NCBI GenBank assembly: GCA_913020555.1 | Contig: CAJWAC010000006.1 | Location: forward strand, 1 to 55,091 | Direction: 5' to 3' | DNA: 55,091 bases | From: an uncultured Polaribacter sp. | GTDB taxonomy: Bacteria > Bacteroidota > Bacteroidia > Flavobacteriales > Flavobacteriaceae | Shown here: positions 24,441-33,211 of the stretch, in pieces | Layout of the letters: each line of letters begins with the position of its first letter | Position numbering within the stretch: the first letter of the stretch is position 1 | The notes under the pieces: generated by a model | Database searches by the model: none | Told to the model about the DNA's origin: nothing | What the model saw: the letters and a program-made list of their open reading frames with translations, nothing else | Translations under genes and position numbers: made by a program

Positions 24441-25487
24441 ATGGCAACATTTTACAAAGTATTTATAAAGGAAATTAAACAAGAAACCGCAAATGCGGTT
24501 TCTGTTGTATTTGATATTCCTGAAAACTTAAAAGCTGAGTTTCAATTTACAGCTGGGCAATATGTTACTTTACAAAAAGAAATTAATGGAGAGCAAATAC
24601 GTAGAGCATATTCCATATGTTCAACTCCAAAAAGTGGGGAAATTCGAGTTGCTATAAAAACTGTTGAAAATGGAATTTTTTCTGGTTATGCTACTTCTCA
24701 ATTAAAAGTGGGTGATGAAATAGAAATTACAATTCCTGAAGGACGATTTTTATTAAAGCCACAAGCAAACAAAAATTATATTGGCTTTACTGCTGGTTCT
24801 GGAATTACTCCAATTTTATCGATGGTAAAATCGGTTTTAGAAAATGAACCAACAGCTACTTTTACATTGGTTTATGGTAATAAATCTGTTGCAGATACCA
24901 TTTTTTATGATGAATTAAATGCACTTAAAGAAACCTATTCTCATCAACTAAAATTACACTATATTTTTAGTAGAGAAGAAGTTAAAAATCAATTAAGAGG
25001 AAGAATTGATAAAAACGTAACCAACTACTTTGTAAAAAACATGTATAAAGAAACAACTTTTAATGCTTCTTTTTTATGTGGTCCAGAAGAAATGATACAT
25101 GCTGTCTCTGCTACTTTACAAGAAAATTATTTTTCAAAAGAAAATATTTATTTTGAATTGTTTACAGTTTCTATTGATGAGGACGCTGTCTCAGAAATAA
25201 AAGAAGGAAATTCTGAAATTACGGTTTTGTTAGATGACGAAGAGACTACTTTTACAATGACTCAAACTGACGATATTCTCGCTGCAAGTTTGCGCAATGA
25301 TTTAGATCCTCCATATTCTTGCCAAGGCGGAGTTTGTAGCTCTTGTTTGGCTAAGGTTACAGAAGGCAAGGCTGTAATGACTAAAAACTCAATCTTAACC
25401 GCTAGTGAAGTTGATGAAGGGCTAATTTTAACATGTCAAGCTCATCCTACCACCCAAAAAATCACAATTGATTTTGATGATGTATAA
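24441..25487 (+). CDS. FAD/NAD(P)-binding reductase with C-terminal 2Fe-2S ferredoxin domain
   Basis: This 348-residue oxidoreductase has a ferredoxin-reductase FAD domain (about 5-105, with RRAYSICSTP), an NAD(P)-binding domain (about 108-235, with GFTAGSGITPILSM and CGPEEM), and a plant-type 2Fe-2S domain (about 260-348) with ligands in YSCQGGVCSSCLAKV and a last Cys in LTCQAHP. The domain order is that of PaaE/HmpX-type reductases, which pass electrons from NAD(P)H to an oxygenase. No ring-oxygenase genes lie nearby, so the partner is unknown. It is probably co-transcribed with asd. Confidence 0.88.
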   Translation: MATFYKVFIKEIKQETANAVSVVFDIPENLKAEFQFTAGQYVTLQKEINGEQIRRAYSICSTPKSGEIRVAIKTVENGIFSGYATSQLKVGDEIEITIPEGRFLLKPQANKNYIGFTAGSGITPILSMVKSVLENEPTATFTLVYGNKSVADTIFYDELNALKETYSHQLKLHYIFSREEVKNQLRGRIDKNVTNYFVKNMYKETTFNASFLCGPEEMIHAVSATLQENYFSKENIYFELFTVSIDEDAVSEIKEGNSEITVLLDDEETTFTMTQTDDILAASLRNDLDPPYSCQGGVCSSCLAKVTEGKAVMTKNSILTASEVDEGLILTCQAHPTTQKITIDFDDV

Positions 25488-25575
25488 GCAAATAGAAAAT
25501 TATCTTTAAAAGCTAAAGATATTTTTCTAATTCTTTCTTTTTTAAACTTCAATTTAAAAATAGTATTTTTAGACA

Positions 25576-26244
25576 ATGGATTTTTACGATTTTAAAAATG
25601 CCTTTCTAATTGGATTTTTTATGGCTTTTATGATAGGGCCTGTTTTTTTTATGCTCATACAAACCAGTATTTTAAAAGGAGCAAGAGCTGCTATAATTTT
25701 TGATTTAGGTGTTATTTTAGGTGATATTACTTTTATTTTAATCGCTTATTATGGAAGTAGATCCTTACTAGAAAAAATTAAAGATGATCCTAGGCTATTT
25801 TTTATTGGTGGATTAGTTTTGATTATTTACGGTCTTATTACCTATTTTGATAGGCAAAATAAAAAGGAGGCTATTGAATCTGCAAAAGGCTTAGAAGTTC
25901 CCATTCTAAAAAATAATTACTTAAAATTATTTTTTAAAGGGTACTTTTTAAACTTCATTAATATTGGTGTATTGGCTTTTTGGTTGGGAACTGTTTTAGT
26001 TATTGGCCCAACTTTAAAGATGAATCAAAATGCAATTTTCACTTATTTTGCGGTTATTATTTTAGGCTATTTTGCTACAGATTTGGGTAAAATATTTTTA
26101 GCGAAACAATTAAAAGATAAAATGACTCCAATTTTAATTTATAGAGTAAAAAGAATTATGGGCATAATTCTAATAATCTGTGGTGTTTTTTTAATCTTAA
26201 AAGGTTTTATTCCTAATGATAAAATTGATCAGTTTATTAATTAA
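25576..26244 (+). CDS. LysE-family translocator
   Basis: This 222-residue inner-membrane protein has six predicted hydrophobic segments (about 8-30, 38-60, 72-88, 112-135, 150-172, 192-212). The N-terminal signature FLIGFFMAFMIGPVFFMLIQ, with its G-P motif and following TSILKG, is typical of LysE/RhtB exporters for amino acids. The substrate cannot be inferred. It is 88 bases after the reductase gene and ends at a shared bidirectional terminator. Confidence 0.82.
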   Translation: MDFYDFKNAFLIGFFMAFMIGPVFFMLIQTSILKGARAAIIFDLGVILGDITFILIAYYGSRSLLEKIKDDPRLFFIGGLVLIIYGLITYFDRQNKKEAIESAKGLEVPILKNNYLKLFFKGYFLNFINIGVLAFWLGTVLVIGPTLKMNQNAIFTYFAVIILGYFATDLGKIFLAKQLKDKMTPILIYRVKRIMGIILIICGVFLILKGFIPNDKIDQFIN

Positions 26245-26258
26245 TTTATAAGCACAAA

Positions 26259-26284
26259 AAAAGTGAAGCTAAGACTTCACTTTT
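26259..26284. terminator. Bidirectional terminator between the LysE-type gene and the M1 peptidase
   Basis: A perfect 10-bp stem AAAAGTGAAG / CTTCACTTTT with a 6-base loop is flanked by A-rich and T-rich sides. It serves two convergent genes. Confidence 0.85.
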
Positions 26285-26304
26285 AGAGTTGATATGTGAA
26301 GCTG

Positions 26305-28152
26305 TTATTTCAGCTTCAAAACATTATTCTCGAGATTTACATCTGCCATTAATTTTTCTACATCAATTTCTACAGATTTCACATCTTTACTAGCTGTAAA
26401 AGAATATGTTGGATATGCCCAACCCCAATCTTCTATAATAGTTGCTGATGTTGGTTTTGCACCTCTCATTATTCTTAAAGGAATATTAAAGTTCTCTTTA
26501 CTACCATCTTTATAAGTCACCAATAAATCTATTGGCATTGGCATTTTACCTATTCTTTCTAACGTTATTTTCTTACCTTCAACAGCTTTAATTCCATAAT
26601 CAATAGTGTGGGTTGTTTGCGTCCATTCGTTTAAATACCAATCTAAGTGAATGCCAGAAACTTTTTCCATAGAACGTTTAATATCATTTGGTGTAGGATG
26701 TTTAAAACTGAAATCATCAAAAAACTTCTTTAAACCTTTAGCAACGTTTTCCTCACCAATTACATATTCTAATTGAGATAAAAACATACTTCCCTTTACA
26801 TAACTGGCAATACTATACGCTGAATTTGTATTGTATCTATCTGCATGAGTAGACAACACTTCTTCCAAACCAGAGTTTACAATATAATTATAGCCTCTAT
26901 AAGGACCCGCATTGGGATTTTTATCCCCTCTTTTTAAAATCTCATAAGATGCTTTATTAGATATATAAGATGTAAACCCTTCATCCATCCAAGGATGTAA
27001 ACTTTCATTTGATGCTAATAAAAACTGAAACCAAGTGTGTGCCATTTCGTGCGCAGTAACGCCAAAAAGACTTCCAAATTTTCGTTCACCAGTAATTAAA
27101 GTTGACATTGCATATTCCATTCCACCATCTCCACCTTGAATTACAGAATATTGCTTATATGGATATTTACCTATATTTTCTGAAAAATAGGCCATTAATT
27201 CAGCAGTTTTTGGTTGTAATTTTCTCCAATTTTCTAAGTAATTTGTGCTTAATGTTTTCTTATATAAGAAATGTAAAGTTGGGCCATTTGGCATTTCTAA
27301 AAAATCATGCTTATAATCAGGATCTGCTGCCCACATAAAATCATGTACGTTTGGTGCTTTAAAATTCCAAGTAAGTTTATCGCCTTGCGGTAAATTTAAA
27401 GGCTTGGCTTTATCTTCATAATTATAACCTACTTCTTGTGGATTTTGTAGATAACCAGTACCACCAACAACATAATTCTTATCAATATGAAGCGTTACAT
27501 CAAAATCGCCCCAAACTCCGTGAAACTCTCTTGCAATGTATGGAGGCGTATGCCATCCCTCAAAATCATATTCTGCCATTTTAGGATACCACTGACTCAT
27601 AGACAGCGCTACACCTTCTGCACTATTTCTTCCTGATCTTCTTACTTGATTTGGCACTTGTGCGTCAAAGATCATATCAAAAGTTACACTTTCTCCAGAC
27701 TTTATAGGTTTATTTAAAGTAACTTCTAAAATAGTACCAACAGTTTGGTAATTAACAATTGTGCCATCTTGTTTTAAGGAGTTTACTTTAATGTAACCTA
27801 TTTCATCAGGTTTTAATTTACTTATTTTATCAGCAATCTTTGCGCTTGGATCTTTAATATTTAAAGAACGAACATCCATTTGTGAACCTGGTTGAAATGC
27901 ATTAAAATAGAGATGATAAAAAACTCGATCTAGATCATCAGGTGAATTATTAGTATAAACTAATTTTTGTTTTCCTTTATATTGATAACTGTTTACATCC
28001 ATATCAATATCCATAGTATAATCTGCATGCTGTTGCCAATAACTATTGTTGAGTATTGAAGTTGATTTATTTTCTACATACTTTACCTCTTTGGTTTGTG
28101 CGCAAGAAATAAACATCACAATTGATAGTAACAAAAAAAATATTTTTTTCAT
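26305..28152 (-). CDS. M1-family metallopeptidase, lipoprotein
   Basis: This zinc aminopeptidase-type protein has 615 residues. An N-terminal lipobox ending in FISC (Cys17) predicts a lipoprotein at the envelope. The M1 exopeptidase-type motif GGMEYAMST is at 343-351, and the zinc site HEMAH is at 368-372 with Glu391 in WMDEGFTSY as third ligand. An N-terminal beta-sandwich (about 45-240) is as in aminopeptidase N. It is the last gene of a likely operon with the subtilase and the MBL-fold gene (gaps of 24 and 14 bases). A role in periplasmic or surface protein degradation is inferred. Confidence 0.92.
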   Translation of the reverse strand: MKKIFFLLLSIVMFISCAQTKEVKYVENKSTSILNNSYWQQHADYTMDIDMDVNSYQYKGKQKLVYTNNSPDDLDRVFYHLYFNAFQPGSQMDVRSLNIKDPSAKIADKISKLKPDEIGYIKVNSLKQDGTIVNYQTVGTILEVTLNKPIKSGESVTFDMIFDAQVPNQVRRSGRNSAEGVALSMSQWYPKMAEYDFEGWHTPPYIAREFHGVWGDFDVTLHIDKNYVVGGTGYLQNPQEVGYNYEDKAKPLNLPQGDKLTWNFKAPNVHDFMWAADPDYKHDFLEMPNGPTLHFLYKKTLSTNYLENWRKLQPKTAELMAYFSENIGKYPYKQYSVIQGGDGGMEYAMSTLITGERKFGSLFGVTAHEMAHTWFQFLLASNESLHPWMDEGFTSYISNKASYEILKRGDKNPNAGPYRGYNYIVNSGLEEVLSTHADRYNTNSAYSIASYVKGSMFLSQLEYVIGEENVAKGLKKFFDDFSFKHPTPNDIKRSMEKVSGIHLDWYLNEWTQTTHTIDYGIKAVEGKKITLERIGKMPMPIDLLVTYKDGSKENFNIPLRIMRGAKPTSATIIEDWGWAYPTYSFTASKDVKSVEIDVEKLMADVNLENNVLKLK

Positions 28153-28176
28153 TTTTTGATTTATATAGTGGTTAGA

Positions 28177-29811
28177 TTATTTACCGTTAACAATTTTATC
28201 TGCCATTATTAAAGCATTATAAGCATTAACTATTCTTCCAGAAACTGATAATTCCGAAAATTCTACCATAACTCCATTTGGGTTTTCTCTTGAGTTTGAG
28301 CCCGGTTTTATCACTTCAAAATTAATTTTAACTCCAGAATTCATTAAGATATGTTTAACTTGACTTGCAGTTAATTTTGGATAATAAGACCGAACTAAAG
28401 CTGCAACTCCAGCAGTTGAAGGTGCTGCCATAGATGTACCACTTATAGATTGATATTCATTTTCTGGAAAAGTAGAATGAATTTGCACTCCAGGCGCAAA
28501 AATATCTACATTTTTCTTACCGTAGTTAGAAAAATTTGCTGGTAATTTTTCATTATAATTTACACTCATTGCTCCAATAGTAATAACATTATCAGAAATT
28601 TCTAGCAATAAATCTTTAGAATCATTTGGATATGTTTTTTCTACATCTATGTCTTTACCGTCATTCCCGGCAGCGTTTACAATTAATACATCTTTAGAAC
28701 CTGCATATTTAATTGCATCATAAACCCATTCTTTTTTTGGTGAATATCCTTTTCCAAAACTTGTATTAATAACTTTAGCGCCATTATCTACAGCGTATCT
28801 TATAGCTAAAGCTACGTCTTTATCATATTCATCTCCATCTGGCACTGCTCTAACTGCCATAATTTTCACATTATTAGCAACACCATTTACTCCTTTTTCA
28901 TTATTTCTTGAAGCCGCGATTATACCAGATACATGCGTACCATGCGCCTCATCTTTTGTAGAATGTCCTGTTTTATTATCACCATAAACAACAACATCCA
29001 TAGTATTTGGGTCATCATTAAGAACTGTCCTATAATTTTTAATAGGTTTGTTACTCATTAAATCATCCGCATTTTCAACTAATCTTGTTAATTCCTCTTT
29101 AGCTGCATTTAAAGAAGGGAAACCAAAACCATACATCTGTTCTGCAACAGCTACACTTCTTTGTAAAGTAGGTTCCTCCGTTTTTATGGATTGAACTTCT
29201 TTTTTTGTAAAATCCGTTTTGTTTAGGTTCTTTGAAATTTCGTCAATTGAACCGTTTACTGCATTTAAAATTTGCTCGTATCTTGTTTTATTTGCTTTCG
29301 CAGATTCCATTTTTTTCGCCTTACCTGCCTTAGCTGCTTTTACTTCATCCTCTGAAGTAATAGAGGGATTGTCTAAAATTCTTGCTTCCTCAGAGTTTTC
29401 TTTATAAATAGGTCCTAAAAAATTCCATCCATTGATATCATCTACATATCCATTTTTGTCATCGTCCTTATTATTTCCAGCTACCTCTTTAGTATTTACC
29501 CAAGCAACATCTTTTAAATCTTCATGAGTTAAATCTGTACCAGAATCAACTACACCAACAATAACCTCAACACCTTCTTTATCCTCTAAAAAAGCATAGG
29601 CCTTTTTAATACTCATACCTGGAATTGAGTCTGTTGATAAATCTGCATGAGACCATCTATTCATTTCATCCTCTGACAACTTCGATTTTTTAGCAGGAAT
29701 ATCTATATAATTATCTACACCAGCTGGTACTGGTATTTTTGAAATTGTTTTACAACTAGTAAAAATTATACTTCCAACGACTGCAAAAAATATTGATTTG
29801 AAAATTTTCAT
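28177..29811 (-). CDS. Subtilisin-like serine protease (S8), lipoprotein
   Basis: This protein has 544 residues. A signal with lipobox IIFTSC (Cys20) predicts a lipoprotein. The catalytic triad is Asp89 (VVDSGTDLTHEDL), His290 (HGTHVSGIIAA) and Ser460 (SGTSMAAP). About 200 residues separate Asp and His, much more than in subtilisin, because of a charged alpha-helical insert at about 135-265, rich in Lys and Glu. The insert may be a regulatory or binding module. There is no type IX secretion C-terminal domain. It is co-transcribed with the M1 peptidase downstream. Confidence 0.92.
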   Translation of the reverse strand: MKIFKSIFFAVVGSIIFTSCKTISKIPVPAGVDNYIDIPAKKSKLSEDEMNRWSHADLSTDSIPGMSIKKAYAFLEDKEGVEVIVGVVDSGTDLTHEDLKDVAWVNTKEVAGNNKDDDKNGYVDDINGWNFLGPIYKENSEEARILDNPSITSEDEVKAAKAGKAKKMESAKANKTRYEQILNAVNGSIDEISKNLNKTDFTKKEVQSIKTEEPTLQRSVAVAEQMYGFGFPSLNAAKEELTRLVENADDLMSNKPIKNYRTVLNDDPNTMDVVVYGDNKTGHSTKDEAHGTHVSGIIAASRNNEKGVNGVANNVKIMAVRAVPDGDEYDKDVALAIRYAVDNGAKVINTSFGKGYSPKKEWVYDAIKYAGSKDVLIVNAAGNDGKDIDVEKTYPNDSKDLLLEISDNVITIGAMSVNYNEKLPANFSNYGKKNVDIFAPGVQIHSTFPENEYQSISGTSMAAPSTAGVAALVRSYYPKLTASQVKHILMNSGVKINFEVIKPGSNSRENPNGVMVEFSELSVSGRIVNAYNALIMADKIVNGK

Positions 29812-29825
29812 AATTATGTATTATC

Positions 29826-30668
29826 TTAATTAAATATATCTGTAAATTTATATGTTTTGTTTATTCTTACTCCTTTATCTGTATGTTTAACTGTACAAAT
29901 TTCATTATACGCATCATGCTCTAAAAAAAGATAAAAGTTTTTATCTGCTGCTTCTTTTAAAAAGTTAGCTTTTTCTTTGATTGTTATGAGGGGTCTTGTA
30001 TCATAACCCATAACGTAAGGCAAAGGAATGTGCCCAATAGTTGGTAGTAAATCTGCCATAAAAACTAAAGTTTTATCTTGATAACTGAGCTTTGGTAACA
30101 TTTGTTTTTCTGTATGACCATCCATAAAAAGGACATCAAAACCTATTTGATCTTTTGCATTTCTATGTATAAAATTCAATTGCCCATTTTCTTGAATAGG
30201 CTTAATATTTTCTTTTAAAAACGATGCTTTTTCTCTAGCATTTGGTGCTATTGCCCATTGCCAGTGATTCTCATTACTCCAAACTTTGGCATTTTTAAAC
30301 GCTGGAACCAGCAGACCTTTTTCATTTCTTTTGATGACACCTCCACAATGATCAAAATGTAAATGTGTTAAAAAAACATCAGTAATATCATCTCTATGGA
30401 AACCGTAACTTTTAAGAGATCTATCCAAAGAAAAATCACCAAACAAATAATAATAACTGTAAAATTTATCTGATTGTTTATTCCCTAAACCCGTATCTAT
30501 TAAAATTAAGCGATCACCATCCTCAATAAGCATGCAACGCATACTCATTTCAATCATATTTTTACTATCGGAAGGATTGGTTTTTTGCCAAATTGATTTT
30601 GGAACAACTCCAAACATTGCACCTCCGTCTAATTTAAAATTACCTGTTTCTATAGGATATATTTTCAT
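29826..30668 (-). CDS. MBL-fold metallohydrolase (lactonase-like)
   Basis: This 280-residue metallo-beta-lactamase-fold protein has zinc motif HLHFDH at 102-107, LIDTG near 57-61, a second-site DGHTEKQ with a conserved His, and a C-terminal LEHDAYNE His. The layout, with no signal peptide, resembles the AHL-lactonase-type group, but many relatives hydrolyse other esters or phosphates, so the substrate is open. It is the first gene of the MBL-subtilase-M1 unit and about 100 bases downstream of pbpC. Confidence 0.85.
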   Translation of the reverse strand: MKIYPIETGNFKLDGGAMFGVVPKSIWQKTNPSDSKNMIEMSMRCMLIEDGDRLILIDTGLGNKQSDKFYSYYYLFGDFSLDRSLKSYGFHRDDITDVFLTHLHFDHCGGVIKRNEKGLLVPAFKNAKVWSNENHWQWAIAPNAREKASFLKENIKPIQENGQLNFIHRNAKDQIGFDVLFMDGHTEKQMLPKLSYQDKTLVFMADLLPTIGHIPLPYVMGYDTRPLITIKEKANFLKEAADKNFYLFLEHDAYNEICTVKHTDKGVRINKTYKFTDIFN

Positions 30669-30772
30669 CTAAAAGAATGAATCTAAGTGTTAGAAATTTA
30701 AAAGCCTACAAATATGTTAAAAATTTAACAATTTCACATTAATAAAAATGTTAATATCTCTTTAAATAAGAA

Positions 30773-33118
30773 CTATTTTATAATAATTTCTTGTTGAATT
30801 TCATTACCCAAAATATCTACCACAGTAATTTTAAAAATCCCTTTTTCTTGCGCAATTGCAAATTCGTGCTTTTCTTGCGTCGTACCTAAAAACTCGTTAT
30901 TTAAAGACCAAAACAAAGTGGTATCTGAATTAGAGTGTGCTACTTTGATTATCAAATCATTTTGTTTTCCATCAAAATCTTTAGGTAAAAAAACAGTGGT
31001 TTTTTCTGTGGGATAAATAAACTTCATCGTGTTTTTTTCATCACCTAAACAATCATTTCTAAAATTAGGTAAAGGTTTGTAAAACGGATTTTTAGTTTTG
31101 TAATAATATTCCATTAAAGGTGGCAAAATAAACCAAGATTTCTGTTTAATATTCTCCAAACTTTCACAAAAAGTATTTACTTGGTAAAGTTCAGATTTAT
31201 CAACATTTATAATTTTATGAAAAGGACAAGGAGCTGTTTTTAAACCTGATATCTGAATAAATTCCAGATTTTTATCTTCGCAAAGTTTAGTAGCTCTATG
31301 ACCGCTTTTTACACAAACTTCAACTTCCGTCATTTCATCAAAAGGCTTTTCAAACCATTCTGAATTGGGCAATTTATCAAAAACATCAAACAAAATAGGC
31401 GCAGCAGTTTGTAAACCCACCAAACCCGGTCTCCCTTCACCATCTGCATTCCCAACCCAAACTCCAACCACGTAATCTCTAGTAACACCTATACTCCAGG
31501 CATCTCTAAAACCAAAACTTGTTCCTGTTTTCCAAGCAATTTGTTTTGAAGAATCAAAAAACTCCCAGTTTTCATGATCATTAGGTCTGTTTACATCTTT
31601 TAAACTCTCTAAGGTTAGATAAATGGAAGCAGCATCAAAAATATTTTTCTCTACAATTTTCTCTCCAAAATTAATCTTTTTGTTATCGTAATAGTTAGGC
31701 TCGCAAAATTCATTAGAAAAATACGTACTTGAATTTTCGGAAAAATGATTTACCGTAGCAGCGAGAGCTGCATAGCTTTTACACAAATCCCAAAGGTTAC
31801 TTTCTGCACCACCTAAAACTAAGGTTAACCCATAATGGTCAGGACTTTTTTTTATGTCTTTTAAATTCAATTTCTGTAAATAGTGATGAAATTTTTCTAA
31901 ACCAAAACTTTGCAACATTCTAACAGTAGGTACATTCAACGATTTTGATAATGCGAGTTTTGCAGAAACAACTCCTGCATACTTTTTATCAAAATTTTCT
32001 GGATGATAACTGCCGTAATTGGTAGGAATATCTGCAACCAAAGTATTGGCCAACAAGTCTCCACTGTCTAACATAGCTGCATATAAAAATGGTTTTAAAA
32101 TACTTCCTGTACTTCTTGGTTTATCAATAACATCTACATCACTTTCATGTATTTTTGAGGCTGGGGCGTTCCCTACATAAGTTAATACATTTCTAGTTTT
32201 TACATCCAAGACCAAAACAGCAATGTTGTGTACTCCGTTTTTTGAAAGTATGTTATGATGATTTTTTACGATTATATTTGTTTGATTCTGTAGATTTTTA
32301 TCAATAGTTGTTTTTACAATTTCCCCCTTTTTTTCTTTGTTGATTTTTTGCAGTAAATGAGGAGAAATCTGAGGTAGTTGGTATGGTTTTTTTGGAATTT
32401 CTTCTAAAATTGATAAATCATAAGTTAATGAATCAATTGCCTTTTTAACGAGTAATTTTTTTAATAGTCGATTTCTTTTAGCTAATAATTTCTGTTGATT
32501 TTTTCCTGGGTAAATCAAGTTTGGTGCATTTGGCAAAACTGCTAAAGTTGCAGCTTCTGCCCAAGATAAATCTGATGCTTTTCTGTTAAAAAATCTCCAA
32601 GATGCTGCATCTAAACCAACCACATTTCCTCCAAAAGGTGCATTTGAACTCCAATAAGTTAAAATCTCTTTTTTACTTTCTCTTAATTCTAATCTTGATG
32701 CTAAGATGAGCTCTTTTAGTTTTTCAACATAAGTTCTTGGCCTACCATTTCTACTCAAACGCATGACTTGCTGAGTAATTGTACTTCCACCTCTAACCAC
32801 TTTTCCTGCTTTTAGATTTTGTCTTAAAGCATTAAAAATGGATACAGGATTGAACCCTATATGCTTATAAAAATATTCATCTTCAAATTGAATTAAACAA
32901 GTTTCAAACTTCGGAGGAATAGTATCATTATGAGGGAATCTCCATTGACCGTCATCTGCAATCAAAGCACCCAATAAATCTCCTGATTTACTTACAATTA
33001 CTGTTGATGTAGGTTTGGTGAAAAGTTTCTTGGGTAAACAAAACACATAAAACATTAATAGAACAACAAGAAGTATTGTTTTCTTTTTATGCTTTAAAAT
33101 GTAATCTTTAATTTTCAA
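30773..33118 (-). CDS. pbpC: Penicillin-binding protein 1C
   Basis: PbpC is a bifunctional peptidoglycan synthase at the inner membrane, with 781 residues. One N-terminal transmembrane helix (about 13-28) precedes a GT51 glycosyltransferase domain (about 55-230, motifs EDEYFYKHIGFNP and RGGSTITQQVMR). The transpeptidase domain (about 290-560) has SxxK in STGSILKPF, SxN in SKSLNVPTV and KTG in WKTGTSFGF. A C-terminal BiPBP_C domain (about 690-781) is the mark of the 1C type. It lies 93 bases downstream of the alpha-2-macroglobulin gene, a pairing seen in many Gram-negatives. Confidence 0.95.
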   Translation of the reverse strand: MKIKDYILKHKKKTILLVVLLMFYVFCLPKKLFTKPTSTVIVSKSGDLLGALIADDGQWRFPHNDTIPPKFETCLIQFEDEYFYKHIGFNPVSIFNALRQNLKAGKVVRGGSTITQQVMRLSRNGRPRTYVEKLKELILASRLELRESKKEILTYWSSNAPFGGNVVGLDAASWRFFNRKASDLSWAEAATLAVLPNAPNLIYPGKNQQKLLAKRNRLLKKLLVKKAIDSLTYDLSILEEIPKKPYQLPQISPHLLQKINKEKKGEIVKTTIDKNLQNQTNIIVKNHHNILSKNGVHNIAVLVLDVKTRNVLTYVGNAPASKIHESDVDVIDKPRSTGSILKPFLYAAMLDSGDLLANTLVADIPTNYGSYHPENFDKKYAGVVSAKLALSKSLNVPTVRMLQSFGLEKFHHYLQKLNLKDIKKSPDHYGLTLVLGGAESNLWDLCKSYAALAATVNHFSENSSTYFSNEFCEPNYYDNKKINFGEKIVEKNIFDAASIYLTLESLKDVNRPNDHENWEFFDSSKQIAWKTGTSFGFRDAWSIGVTRDYVVGVWVGNADGEGRPGLVGLQTAAPILFDVFDKLPNSEWFEKPFDEMTEVEVCVKSGHRATKLCEDKNLEFIQISGLKTAPCPFHKIINVDKSELYQVNTFCESLENIKQKSWFILPPLMEYYYKTKNPFYKPLPNFRNDCLGDEKNTMKFIYPTEKTTVFLPKDFDGKQNDLIIKVAHSNSDTTLFWSLNNEFLGTTQEKHEFAIAQEKGIFKITVVDILGNEIQQEIIIK

Positions 33119-33211
33119 TTTTGAGGAATTTCGAATTGTTTTTAGTTATTCAAACTAATCTACTAAACAAATAGATTACTTCACACTCTTTACAATTCCG
33201 TTACATATTTC

